A stretch of 45,893 bases of DNA from an uncultured Oscillospiraceae bacterium (GTDB lineage: Bacteria > Bacillota > Clostridia > Oscillospirales > Oscillospiraceae). Where the stretch lies: positions 1-45,893 of the forward strand of contig CAKTTR010000006.1 of assembly GCA_934615645.1 (NCBI GenBank). Direction: 5' to 3'. How positions within the stretch are numbered: position 1 is the stretch's first letter; the number at the start of each line of letters is the position of its first letter. Below, one piece after another: positions 15,702-23,530 of the stretch. The notes below the pieces were generated by a model, which did no database searches, was not told the DNA's origin, and saw only the letters and a list, made by a program, of their open reading frames with translations. Made by a program: the position numbers and the translations under genes.

Positions 15702-16614
15702 GGGCAGAAGGCTGATACTGGTGCATCTTTTGCTGCTGGTATTGCTGTATGAAATTATGTTTGTCCCCAACCAGCGGACGACGGTGCGGGACTATGACGC
15801 GCTGCTGGTCGGCATCGCGGTGATCGAGGTGCTGTTCCTCTTCGCCCTCTGGTACTGCAAGCGCCGGGGAACGCTGTCCACGGGGCCGTTTGATATTATC
15901 CTTGCTGTCTGGCTGCTGATGATCGTCTGGGAGCTGACGACCTCTGTGCTGAACGTGGCTCACCCGGTGCTGGTGCCCTGCCCGGAAAATGTCTTTGACA
16001 CCTTCCGGAAGCAGTGGAGCCTGCTTCTGCTGAACGTGGGCTATTCCATGGAGCTGCTGCTTTTGGGCTTTGCTCTGGGGCTGACGGCGGCGGTGCTGCT
16101 GGGCCTGGTAGCAGGCTGGGTGCCCCGGATCCGGGCGTTTGCCTACCCCATTGCCAATGTCATGGCGCCGATCCCGGCCATCGTGATCTCGCCGTATCTG
16201 GTGGCGCTGATGCCGACGTTCCGCAGCGCCTCCTTGGTCGTTATCATCCTGGGCATCTTCTGGCCGACGTTTCTTACCACGGTCAACCGGGTGCAGAATA
16301 TGGAGGTGCAGATTCTCGACTCGGCCCGGACACTGCAGCCCAGCACGATGACGATGCTGACGCGTATCCTGCTGCCGTATATCCTGCCCGGCGTGATCTC
16401 CGGGCTGCGGGTCTCAATGACGACGTCGCTTTTGATGCTGAACTTTGCCGAGCTTATGGGCGCGACCCACGGCATGGGCTATTACGTGCAGAACAGCATC
16501 ACCTATGCCAACTACACCCATGCGGTGGCGGGCATTTTTGTCATCGGGATCGTCGTGACGATTCTGAATTTCCTGGTGGGAAAGCTGCAAAAGTGGGCCA
16601 TCCGCTGGCATTGA
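15691..16614 (+). CDS. NMT1/SsuC-type ABC transporter permease
   Basis: A 307-residue membrane permease (BPD_transp_1 fold). The start is the ATG at 15691, which overlaps the ATPase gene by 11 bp. The longer reading from 15499 is an antisense-like Arg/Ser-rich stretch within the ATPase gene. The core permease (from about residue 105) carries the EAA-type loop near DSARTLQPSTMTMLTRILLP. About 65 extra residues with two hydrophobic helices precede the core, longer than the usual 250-residue SsuC. It completes a three-gene importer and is followed by a terminator. Confidence 0.9.
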   Translation: MKAEGRRLILVHLLLLVLLYEIMFVPNQRTTVRDYDALLVGIAVIEVLFLFALWYCKRRGTLSTGPFDIILAVWLLMIVWELTTSVLNVAHPVLVPCPENVFDTFRKQWSLLLLNVGYSMELLLLGFALGLTAAVLLGLVAGWVPRIRAFAYPIANVMAPIPAIVISPYLVALMPTFRSASLVVIILGIFWPTFLTTVNRVQNMEVQILDSARTLQPSTMTMLTRILLPYILPGVISGLRVSMTTSLLMLNFAELMGATHGMGYYVQNSITYANYTHAVAGIFVIGIVVTILNFLVGKLQKWAIRWH

Positions 16615-16644
16615 CCGGTGCTGGGAAAGAATAAAAAGTAAAAA

Positions 16645-16693
16645 TACCGGCCAGTGGCGCCTGTCTGGCGGCCATTGGCCGGTTGACTTTTTT
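16645..16693 (+). terminator. Terminator of the NMT1-type importer operon
   Basis: Arms ACCGGCCA-GTGGC and GCGGCCAT-TGGCCGGT (about 16646-16683) are followed by a run of six Ts. The T-run lies inside the promoter of the next gene. Confidence 0.8.
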
Positions 16694-16711
16694 CTCGGTT
16701 TCGGCTATGCT
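16683..16711 (+). promoter_or_regulatory. Promoter of the uridine-kinase-family gene
   Basis: TTGACT (16683-16688) and TATGCT (16706-16711) have a 17-bp spacer. It overlaps the 3' end of the upstream terminator. Confidence 0.65.
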
Positions 16712-16752
16712 AGCACTAAACACAACTTTTGTATGAAGGAGATGTGATTGTT

Positions 16753-17679
16753 TTGCGGGTGATTGATATTGAAAACATAATCTATAATATGCGCAACGAG
16801 ACGCAGTTTGTCCTGCGCTGCGAAGAGGTATTCCACGATAAAATCAGCGCAGCTGCAGCGACAATTCTGGAGAACCGAAAGGCAAAGCCGATGGTAGCGT
16901 TAACTGGTCCCTCTGGTTCCGGCAAGACGACGACGGCTATGCGCCTACAGGTTTACCTGGAGAACCTGGGGGTCAAGGTCTGTCGGTTAAGCATGGATAA
17001 TTTCTTTCTGCCCCTGGAGCAGCGTCCACCGGAGTTGACGGACTGGGAGTCGCCCCAGTGTGTCAACTGGGAGATGCTTCTGTCTGTTGTTGAGCAGCTG
17101 AAGGATGGGAAATCGGTGGAGACACCTTGGTACGACTTTGTCCATGGAACGACGGGCGGCTGGCGGACAATGCAAGGAGATCGGGAGGCGGTCATTATCG
17201 TCGAGGGTCTCCATATGCTCAATCCAATCATCTTTGACCGTATTCGCAGCCAGGCCAGCGGCATTTATGTTGCGCCCCGGACACGCATTATTACGACGCA
17301 GGATCGCGTTGTGCGCCCGGAGCAGTTGCGGGTGGCCCGGCGGCTTATCCGGGACTACAATACCCGGGGCTACGACCTGCGCAAGACCATCGAGCGGGCG
17401 CATAATGTTGATCGCGGCGAGGTCCAGTATATCGCGCCCTATAAGTCAAATGCCGGCATCCATATCGACACGTTCCATGACTATGAGCCCTGTATCTTGG
17501 CTCGGTATCTCAAAGAGATTCCGTCTTGGTCTCAGGAACTGCCACCGGAATATATGACCGAGCTTGGCTTAGGAGATCTTCTGCAGGTTGTCGACAGTGT
17601 GCCGCCACTGCATACGCCGTACGTGCCGCGGGACTCTATTGTCCGGGAATTTGTCGGCGGTAGTTGTTTTACCTATTAA
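16753..17679 (+). CDS. Uridine kinase-family P-loop protein
   Basis: A 308-residue cytosolic protein of the uridine kinase/phosphoribulokinase group. Walker A is GPSGSGKTT (about residues 52-60). SMDNFFLP follows as the substrate-side segment, then TPWYDF and VIIVEGLHML. Uridine kinases phosphorylate uridine or cytidine, but the C-terminal 100 residues differ from Udk, so the nucleoside is not certain. The start is placed at TTG 16753: AAGGAG at 16736-16741 is 11 nt upstream, and no in-frame ATG fits. The other candidate, TTG at 16729, precedes the ribosome site. It appears monocistronic, with its own promoter and a hairpin after it. Confidence 0.78.
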   Translation: MRVIDIENIIYNMRNETQFVLRCEEVFHDKISAAAATILENRKAKPMVALTGPSGSGKTTTAMRLQVYLENLGVKVCRLSMDNFFLPLEQRPPELTDWESPQCVNWEMLLSVVEQLKDGKSVETPWYDFVHGTTGGWRTMQGDREAVIIVEGLHMLNPIIFDRIRSQASGIYVAPRTRIITTQDRVVRPEQLRVARRLIRDYNTRGYDLRKTIERAHNVDRGEVQYIAPYKSNAGIHIDTFHDYEPCILARYLKEIPSWSQELPPEYMTELGLGDLLQVVDSVPPLHTPYVPRDSIVREFVGGSCFTY

Positions 17680-17750
17680 AGTACCTTTCAAGTGTGGGAC
17701 CGCACTGGGCAGCGCAGGAGATGTGAGCGCACCCGGTGGGAGCGTTACCG

Positions 17751-17783
17751 TTTACGGGCGCCGGCTCCGCCGGCGCCCGTAAA
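17751..17783 (+). terminator. Hairpin terminator after the uridine-kinase-family gene
   Basis: A perfect 15-bp inverted repeat (17751-17765 with 17769-17783, 3-nt loop) is followed by TATTGCGCTTTT. The stem is very stable; the T-run is interrupted. Confidence 0.65.
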
Positions 17784-17873
17784 TATTGCGCTTTTCAGAA
17801 TAGGCTTATTCCCTGTGGAAGTTTTGATGAAAAATACGACTGCATGAGAAAAAAATATGGTCAAGTTGCCATC

Positions 17874-17902
17874 TTTACATTACTACTTTACCGTGGTAAA
17901 CT
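17874..17902 (+). promoter_or_regulatory. Promoter of the amino-acid importer operon
   Basis: TTTACA (17874-17879) and TAAACT (17897-17902) are 17 bp apart. The -10 box is inside a palindrome (17884-17903), so a repressor could block it. Confidence 0.5.
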
Positions 17903-17903
17903 A
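17884..17903. promoter_or_regulatory. Palindromic operator candidate TTTACC-GT-GGTAAA
   Basis: Half-sites TACTTTACC (17884-17892) and GGTAAACTA (17895-17903) are mirror images at 8 of 9 positions. The palindrome overlaps the -10 of the only visible promoter for the amino-acid importer. I cannot name the regulator, and no regulator gene is adjacent. Confidence 0.5.
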
Positions 17904-17964
17904 CTAACGCAATAGAAAAACAGCGCGGGAGAAGGAAAACCGCGCGGAACGGAGAAAATGGAAC

Positions 17965-18801
17965 ATGAAAAAGATTCTTGCAATGCTGCTGACCATCGCA
18001 ATGCTGGCCTGCCTGTTTGCCGGCTGCGGCAATTCTGACAAATCGAATGACGGCTCGACCCCCGGCAGCGACGCCGCCCCGGGCGCCGATGTGACCGCGG
18101 CCTCGGACTACGAAGAGCTCCAGGCCAAGGGCACCATGGTCGTCGGCATCACCGACTTTGCCCCGATGGACTACCGGGACGACAACGGTGAGTGGACCGG
18201 CTTTGACGCGGAGCTTGCCCGCATGGTCGCCTCCCAGCTGGGTCTGGAATGCGAATTCATCGAGATCGACTGGGACAACAAGATCCTCGAGCTGGAGTCC
18301 AAGTCCATCGACTGCGTTTGGAACGGCATGACGCTGACGGACGAAGTCCTGAACGCGATGGAATGCACCGATCCCTATCTGGTCAATGCCCAGGTCGTCG
18401 TCATGAAGTCGGATAAGGTCGCCGATTACGCCGATGTGGACGCCATGAAGGATCTGGCAGTTGCCGTCGAGTCCGGCTCCGCCGGCGACGAGACCGCGAC
18501 GAACAACGGCTTCACGAATGTCACGAAGGTCACCGCGCAGTCTGACGCGCTGATGGAAGTCGCTTCCGGTACAGCGGACGCCTGCATCATCGACCTGACC
18601 ATGGCCAAGGCCATGACCGGCGACGGCACCAGCTACGCGGACCTTTCCATTGCGGCAGAGATGGACCGTGAGGAGTACGGCATCGGCTTCCGCAAGGGCT
18701 CCGATATGGCGCAGAAGGTCAATGACATCATCGCTTCTCTGAAGGATGACGGCACCCTGCAGGAGCTGGCGGACAAATACGGCCTGTCCCTGATCGACTG
18801 A
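17965..18801 (+). CDS. Amino-acid ABC transporter substrate-binding lipoprotein
   Basis: A 278-residue SBP_bac_3-family lipoprotein. The signal peptide ends in LFAGC (lipid-modified Cys at about residue 22). A Ser/Gly/Asp-rich linker follows, then the two-lobed domain from about residue 48. TGFDAELARMVASQLG is the family motif for polar amino-acid binders, and DCVWNGMTLTDEV the usual hinge-side segment. The exact amino acid (Glu/Gln, Cys/cystine, His or Arg) cannot be read. It is first in a three-gene importer. The 173-bp gap to the permease holds two hairpins that could reduce downstream transcription, which fits the excess of binding protein such systems need. Confidence 0.93.
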   Translation: MKKILAMLLTIAMLACLFAGCGNSDKSNDGSTPGSDAAPGADVTAASDYEELQAKGTMVVGITDFAPMDYRDDNGEWTGFDAELARMVASQLGLECEFIEIDWDNKILELESKSIDCVWNGMTLTDEVLNAMECTDPYLVNAQVVVMKSDKVADYADVDAMKDLAVAVESGSAGDETATNNGFTNVTKVTAQSDALMEVASGTADACIIDLTMAKAMTGDGTSYADLSIAAEMDREEYGIGFRKGSDMAQKVNDIIASLKDDGTLQELADKYGLSLID

Positions 18802-18847
18802 GCCTGAAAAGCGCGGCTTCTATCAAAGAAATAATCCCCGGTCCGGC

Positions 18848-18918
18848 GCTGCCGGGCCGGGAAAAGCGCCGGGGCAGCCCGGCAGCGGGCAGCGTGCCGG
18901 GATTTTAGCGGCACGCTG
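18848..18918 (+). terminator. Two hairpins between binding protein and permease genes
   Basis: Arms 18848-18857/18877-18886 (10 bp) and 18890-18898/18910-18918 (9 bp, CAGCGTGCC) form two stems after the binding-protein stop codon; TGCGTGTGTTTT follows. They may be a leaky terminator or an mRNA-stabilising structure that sets gene stoichiometry. Confidence 0.5.
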
Positions 18919-18974
18919 TGCGTGTGTTTTATACCGCTGCGCAGGCGGCGGAAGAAATAGAGAGGTATGAAACT

Positions 18975-19634
18975 ATGGTTTGGTCTGTAACTGCGTCGCT
19001 GCTGGAAGGCTTCGGTATGACGCTGAAAATTTTCGGCTTGACGCTGGCGTTTGCCATCCCCCTGGGGCTGCTGATCGCCTTTGGCTCGATGAGCCGCTTT
19101 AAGCCGCTGAAATGGCTGGTCGATGGCATCGTCTGGATCATCCGCGGGACGCCGCTGATGCTGCAGCTGATCGCCATTTATTATGGGCCTGGCCTGGTGC
19201 TGGGCAGCCAGTGGTGGGGCACCGGTAACCAGGGCCGCTTTGTCGCGGTGCTGGTGGCGTTTGTGCTGAATTATTCCTGCTATTTCTCCGTCATCTATCG
19301 GGGCGGCATCGAGGCAATCCCCAAGGGGCAGTACGAGGCGGCCCAGGTCCTGGGCATGACAAAATCCCAGGCCTTTTTCCGCGTGATCCTGCTGCAGGTC
19401 GTCAAGCGCATCGTCCCGCCGATGTCCAACGAGATCATCACTCTGGTGAAGGATACGTCTCTCTCTCGCGTCATTGCCTGCTATGAGATCATCTGGAACG
19501 CCCAGGTCTATATCAAGTCCAACGGGCTGATCTGGCCGCTGTTCTACACCGGCGTGTTCTATCTGCTGTTCAACGGCATTCTGACGGTCTTCTTCGGCTG
19601 GCTGGAACGCAAGATGTCGTATTTCCGTGTCTGA
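18975..19634 (+). CDS. Amino-acid ABC transporter permease
   Basis: A 219-residue HisM/GlnP-type permease. The ATG at 18975 follows AGAGAGGT. An in-frame GTG at 18918 would start inside a hairpin and add 19 polar residues, so it is rejected. Helices begin near residue 12. IIRGTPLMLQL is the family signature, and the EAA loop reads YEAAQVLGMTKSQAFFRVILLQ. It is 11 bp before the ATPase gene. Confidence 0.93.
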   Translation: MVWSVTASLLEGFGMTLKIFGLTLAFAIPLGLLIAFGSMSRFKPLKWLVDGIVWIIRGTPLMLQLIAIYYGPGLVLGSQWWGTGNQGRFVAVLVAFVLNYSCYFSVIYRGGIEAIPKGQYEAAQVLGMTKSQAFFRVILLQVVKRIVPPMSNEIITLVKDTSLSRVIACYEIIWNAQVYIKSNGLIWPLFYTGVFYLLFNGILTVFFGWLERKMSYFRV

Positions 19635-19645
19635 GGAGGGGCGTT

Positions 19646-20440
19646 ATGGCGGTATTGGAAGTAAAAAATATCCACAAGAGCTTTGACGGCGCGACCGAGG
19701 TCCTGCAGGGCATCGACTTCTCCCTGGAGCAGGGCGAGGCCATTGCCATCATCGGCTCCTCCGGCAGCGGCAAGACGACGCTGCTGCGCTGCATCAATTT
19801 CCTGGAGACGCCCGATCAGGGCCGGGTGATCGTCAATGGCAAGGTCATTTTCGACGCGGCGGACCCGGCCACGCAAAAAGAGAGCGAGATCCGGAAAAAG
19901 CGGCTCTCCTTTGGGCTGGTGTTCCAGAACTTTAATCTCTTCCCCCAGTACACGGCAATCCAGAACGTTATGCTGGCCAGCCAGCTGCTGGCAAAGGAGC
20001 GGGCGGATTATAAGCAGAATAAGAAGGCGATTTTAGAGGAGATCCGGCGCGATGCGGTGCAGCTTCTCGAAAAAGTCGGCCTGGCAGAGAAGCGGGACCT
20101 CTATCCCCATCAGCTCTCCGGCGGGCAGCAGCAGCGGGTGGCCATCGCCCGAGCGCTGGCGATGCACCCGGATATTCTCTGCTTCGACGAGCCGACCTCA
20201 GCGCTGGACCCGGAGCTGACCGGGGAGGTCCTGCGGGTCATCCGCGGCCTGGCAGAGCAGAAGACGACGATGCTGATTGTTACCCATGAGATGGCCTTTG
20301 CCCGGGATGTGGCGGACCGGGTCATCTTTATGGACGGCGGCGTTGTCGTAGAGCAGGGCCCGTCCCGGGATGTGATCGAGCACCCCCAGCAGGAACGTAC
20401 CCGCCAATTCCTGGCCCGCTACGCAGAAAATGAGCATTGA
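19646..20440 (+). CDS. Amino-acid ABC transporter ATP-binding protein
   Basis: A 264-residue GlnQ/HisP-type ATPase: Walker A GSSGSGKTT, Q-loop VFQNFNLFPQ, signature LSGGQQQRVAIARAL, Walker B ILCFDEPTSALDPE, switch His in VTHEMAFARD. An insertion of about 15 charged residues (AKERADYKQNKKAILEE) separates the Q-loop from the signature. It is the last gene of the importer, followed by a shared terminator. Confidence 0.94.
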   Translation: MAVLEVKNIHKSFDGATEVLQGIDFSLEQGEAIAIIGSSGSGKTTLLRCINFLETPDQGRVIVNGKVIFDAADPATQKESEIRKKRLSFGLVFQNFNLFPQYTAIQNVMLASQLLAKERADYKQNKKAILEEIRRDAVQLLEKVGLAEKRDLYPHQLSGGQQQRVAIARALAMHPDILCFDEPTSALDPELTGEVLRVIRGLAEQKTTMLIVTHEMAFARDVADRVIFMDGGVVVEQGPSRDVIEHPQQERTRQFLARYAENEH

Positions 20441-20461
20441 AAAAATCAAATGGAAAATATA

Positions 20462-20501
20462 CAAAAGCGGCGCACTGCAGAAATGCAACGCGCCGCTTTT
20501 G
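20462..20501. terminator. Bidirectional terminator between convergent genes
   Basis: Arms CAAAAGCGGCGC (20462-20473) and GCGCCGCTTTTG (20490-20501) form a stem whose ends give T-runs on both strands. It serves the amino-acid importer (plus) and the cysteine desulfidase-family gene (minus). Confidence 0.8.
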
Positions 20502-20513
20502 CGGTCATACGGG

Positions 20514-21791
20514 CTACTGGCCCGTCATAATACTTAGAATGGTTTGGTCGGTTTGCAGCATGCCTTCTTTGGCCAGGGTGCCGATGTTGGCAATGGTGCT
20601 GTCGACCCCGGCGGCGACGATGCCTTCGCCCTGCTGGAATTCCCGGTGATGCAGATACATCCGGTAGCCCATGATCCCGGCGTCCACCGCAGCGGCGATC
20701 TTGGCTGCGCACGAGGGCTTTGCGCCGTCGCAGATCGTACCGGAGAGGATCGCCACGGCGTTGACGACGGTATGCGCCACAGCAGTGAAGCCGCCGCCCA
20801 GCAGGTAGCAGATGCCTGCGCCCGCGCCGACGCCTGCGGAAATGGCGCCGCAGTACGCAGAGAGGCGGCCGATGCCTGTCTTTTGATGGATGGTGATAAG
20901 GTCGGAGACCGCCAGGGCCCGGTAGAGCTGCTCCTTCGTCGCGCCGATGCGCTCGGCGTAGCGGTAGACCGGCATGGAGGCGGTGATGCCCTGGTTGCCG
21001 GAGCCGGAGAGGATGACAACGGGCATTTCGCAGCCGCTCATGCGGGCGTCGGACCCGGCGGCGGCCCAGGCTTTGGCTTCCTGCTTGATATCGTCGCCGT
21101 AGTCCTCCCGTAGAATTTTGCCGATCTGAGCGCCCCAGTTGCCCCGCAGGCCCTCTTCCGCGATGGCGGCATTATACTGCACCTGCCGCTCCAGGACCGG
21201 CGTAATGCGCTCAATGGGGACGGTATCGGCAAAGCGGATAATGTCCTCGACATTTAGGCAGCGCTTGTCCGTCAGGTGCTCGTCGGCGGCGTCGACCACC
21301 GGCTGCTCCAGCAGGACCTCACCGTCCTTGGCCAGGTAAACGATATTCGTGTGATTGTTTGTGATGCGGACGCAGGCGCTATGGCCGTCGTTTGTCGTGC
21401 CGGTGATTTGGATATCCAGCAGGCAGGGCGACTGGCCGCAGGCGACGTGGATGGGCACGGACTGCAAAAATGCCGTGATGGCGGGCTGCTGCGCTTCCGT
21501 CACATCGGCGATGACCTGCAGTTCTTTCTCGGCGTCCCCGGCGACGATGCCGACGGCGATGGCGGGCTGAATCCCCTTCTGGCCGCCGGTATTGGGGACG
21601 ACGACACTTTTGACATTCTTCAGAATATTCCCGCTGACCGTGGCCGAGACTTCGTCCGGCAGACGGCCCAGCAGGGCGCGCATTTTTGCGGCGCAGTAGG
21701 CAATGGCGATGGGCTCGGTGCAGCCGGTGGCCAGCACGAGCTCCTCCTGCAAAATGGAGATATAGTTTTCGTAAATTCGATCGTCGAGCAT
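20514..21791 (-). CDS. L-cysteine desulfidase / UPF0597 (CyuA-like) family protein
   Basis: A 425-residue cytosolic enzyme. The start is the ATG at 21789-21791 behind TGAGGTG. A much longer in-frame reading to 22100 has Arg/Pro-rich sequence that overlaps the divergent protease gene and is rejected. TGCTEP (Cys24) near the N-terminus and ICDGAKPSC near the C-terminus are the conserved cysteines expected to hold an iron-sulphur cluster, as in archaeal CdsB and E. coli CyuA (YhaM). Those proteins split cysteine to sulphide, pyruvate and ammonia; the fold is related to L-serine dehydratase. Its position next to an amino-acid importer, on the opposite strand, may reflect use of an imported amino acid. 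Confidence 0.87.
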   Translation of the reverse strand: MLDDRIYENYISILQEELVLATGCTEPIAIAYCAAKMRALLGRLPDEVSATVSGNILKNVKSVVVPNTGGQKGIQPAIAVGIVAGDAEKELQVIADVTEAQQPAITAFLQSVPIHVACGQSPCLLDIQITGTTNDGHSACVRITNNHTNIVYLAKDGEVLLEQPVVDAADEHLTDKRCLNVEDIIRFADTVPIERITPVLERQVQYNAAIAEEGLRGNWGAQIGKILREDYGDDIKQEAKAWAAAGSDARMSGCEMPVVILSGSGNQGITASMPVYRYAERIGATKEQLYRALAVSDLITIHQKTGIGRLSAYCGAISAGVGAGAGICYLLGGGFTAVAHTVVNAVAILSGTICDGAKPSCAAKIAAAVDAGIMGYRMYLHHREFQQGEGIVAAGVDSTIANIGTLAKEGMLQTDQTILSIMTGQ

Positions 21792-21873
21792 AGTGTTCAC
21801 CTCATAAGGCAGATGCCAGCGCCGGCAGCTTGGAAAAAGCGCCGGGCGGCGGCATAAAATTCTCTTACTGTTT

Positions 21874-21901
21874 ATTATAAGTGTTTTTTTGCAGCTTGCA
21901 A
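21874..21901 (-). promoter_or_regulatory. Promoter of the cysteine desulfidase-family gene
   Basis: On the minus strand TTGCAA (21896-21901) and a consensus TATAAT (21874-21879) are 16 bp apart. TTGCAA is part of the palindrome GCTTGCAAGC. Confidence 0.65.
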
Positions 21902-21934
21902 GCGGGTAGTACAATCCTGCATCTCCCTGCGAGA

Positions 21935-21943
21935 TGCTATGAT
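21935..21943 (+). promoter_or_regulatory. Extended -10 promoter of the S1C protease gene
   Basis: TGC-TATGAT lies about 30 bp before the start. There is no -35 box at normal distance. A small inverted repeat GCATCTC/GAGATGC (21919-21937) sits directly upstream and could be a regulator site. Confidence 0.4.
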
Positions 21944-21973
21944 ATGCCCGGCGGGCGGGAAAGGAAGAGGCGG

Positions 21974-22732
21974 ATGCGGGGAAGCATATATTATTCTGCC
22001 AGGCCGCGGCGGGGCTTGGCACTGCTTCTGGCGTGCGCGCTGCTGGGCAGCGTGGGCGGTATTGCCGGGCAGGCGGTCCGGGACGGTGCAGGGGCGGCAC
22101 TGACGCCGGCCCAGGTCTATGCCCAGCAGGCGGGGGCCGTGGTCGGAATCGTCAATGCCCCGGCGGGGCAGACGCATGGGCGGGCCAGTGTGGGCAGTGG
22201 GTTTGTCGTCTCCGGTGACGGGTATATCATCACAAATTATCACGTTGTTGCCGGGGCGCAGGCACTGCAGGTCTCCCTGCAGGATGCGGCCTATCCGGCG
22301 GCGCTGGTCGCCTACGCGGCCGACAGCGATGTCGCTGTGCTCAAGATCCAGGCGACAGGATTGCAGCGGGTCCGCTTGGGTGATTCGGACGCGCTGGCTG
22401 TCGGCGACCAGGTCGCGGCCATCGGAAATCCGCTGGGGGAGCTGACATATACCATGACAGTGGGGTATATCTCCGCCCGGAACCGGGCGGTGACGACAGA
22501 AGGCGCGCAGATTGCGATGCTCCAGACGGACGCGGCCATCAATGCCGGTTCCTCCGGCGGGCCGCTGTTTGATATGCAGGGGCGTGTCGTTGGGATCACG
22601 ACGGCCAAGTATTCCGGCCAGACCAGCAGCGGCGCGGCCATTGAAGGGATCGGCTTTGCAGTGCCCATCAATACGGCCAAGGCCCTGCTGCGCCAGCTGC
22701 CCGGGTATATGGCGCAGGCGTCCGGCCTCTAG
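21974..22732 (+). CDS. S1C (HtrA-type) serine protease without a PDZ domain
   Basis: A 252-residue trypsin-like protease. The start is the ATG at 21974 after GGAAGAGG; earlier in-frame ATGs lack a ribosome site. A basic start and one hydrophobic stretch (residues 15-34) act as membrane anchor or signal. The catalytic triad is complete: His90 (TNYHVV), Asp119 (DSDVAVLK) and Ser194 (NAGSSGGPL). The sequence stops at the end of the protease fold, so the PDZ domain of DegP/HtrA is absent. That makes it a short S1C member, possibly regulated otherwise. It is divergent from the desulfidase gene and convergent with the two-component genes. Confidence 0.9.
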   Translation: MRGSIYYSARPRRGLALLLACALLGSVGGIAGQAVRDGAGAALTPAQVYAQQAGAVVGIVNAPAGQTHGRASVGSGFVVSGDGYIITNYHVVAGAQALQVSLQDAAYPAALVAYAADSDVAVLKIQATGLQRVRLGDSDALAVGDQVAAIGNPLGELTYTMTVGYISARNRAVTTEGAQIAMLQTDAAINAGSSGGPLFDMQGRVVGITTAKYSGQTSSGAAIEGIGFAVPINTAKALLRQLPGYMAQASGL

Positions 22733-22751
22733 ATGGGAAAACAGGGAAGAT

Positions 22752-22786
22752 AAAAAAGTGCCCATGTCCGGGGCGCGGACATGGGC
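22752..22786 (-). terminator. Terminator of the two-component operon
   Basis: Arms GCCCATGTCC (22760-22769) and GGACATGGGC (22777-22786) are followed on the minus strand by six Ts (22752-22757). The plus strand has no T-run, so the stem serves the response-regulator gene. Confidence 0.8.
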
Positions 22787-22816
22787 CAGAGGAGAAAGAG
22801 GAGGTATGTAATTTGC

Positions 22817-23524
22817 TTAGTCTCCTTCGATCATCCGGTAGCCGACGCCGACTTCGGTGAAGATATAGGCGGGGCTGGCCGGATTCTCTTCAATTTTACG
22901 GCGGATGTTGGCCATATTGACTCGTAGGATCTGGTTATCCGCCTTTGCGCCGGGGCCCCAGAGCTCCCGGATGAGGAAATCATACGTCAGGACCTTCCCG
23001 GCGTACATGCCGAGGAGGGAGACGAGCTTGTATTCATTCTGGGTCAGGTGGACGTCCTTGCCATCCAGGAAGACCCGGTGCTTATCGTAATCAATGGCCA
23101 ACTTCCCAGCTTTGAAGACGCCGGTCTGGGCCAGACGGTCGTTCTCCAGCCGGGTGCGGGTATGGCGGATGGCAGTCCGGATGCGGGCCAGCAGCTCCGC
23201 GGAGCCGAAGGGCTTTGTGATATAGTCATCCGCGCCGGCGTCCAGGGCTTCGACCTTGTCCCGCTCGTGGGTGCGGGCGGAGACGACCATCACCGGCAGC
23301 CGGGACCAGCTGCGAATCGTCCGCAGGATCTCCATGCCGTCCATATCCGGCAGGCCGAGGTCCAGGATGACCAGGTCCGGGCAGTGGGATGCGATCATGG
23401 TCCTGGCCTGCTGGCCAGTGCGGGCGACCAGAACATCGTAATGATTGGCCGTCAGCATCGCGGCCATAAAATTGCTGATGCCCTGTTCGTCCTCGACGAT
23501 GAGAATTTTGTCCTTGATTGTCAT
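22817..23524 (-). CDS. KdpE-type response regulator (OmpR family)
   Basis: A 235-residue transcription factor. The receiver domain (residues 5-120) has the acidic pair Glu11-Asp12, the phospho-acceptor Asp55 in LVILDLGLPDMDG, and the conserved Lys in ITKPFG. The winged-helix DNA-binding domain (about 135-232) ends in FTEVGVGYRM, typical of KdpE/OmpR. It lies 6 bp after the kinase gene, so the two are co-transcribed. KdpE proteins answer to potassium or turgor; no kdpFABC is present in this window, so the target genes are unknown. Confidence 0.9.
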   Translation of the reverse strand: MTIKDKILIVEDEQGISNFMAAMLTANHYDVLVARTGQQARTMIASHCPDLVILDLGLPDMDGMEILRTIRSWSRLPVMVVSARTHERDKVEALDAGADDYITKPFGSAELLARIRTAIRHTRTRLENDRLAQTGVFKAGKLAIDYDKHRVFLDGKDVHLTQNEYKLVSLLGMYAGKVLTYDFLIRELWGPGAKADNQILRVNMANIRRKIEENPASPAYIFTEVGVGYRMIEGD

Positions 23525-23530
23525 ATATGC

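Noticed and set aside
20514..22100. A 528-residue reading of the cysteine desulfidase-family gene
   Set aside because: The extra N-terminal 103 residues are Arg/Pro-rich, overlap the divergent protease gene and both promoters, and lack a ribosome site. The ATG at 21789-21791 has one.
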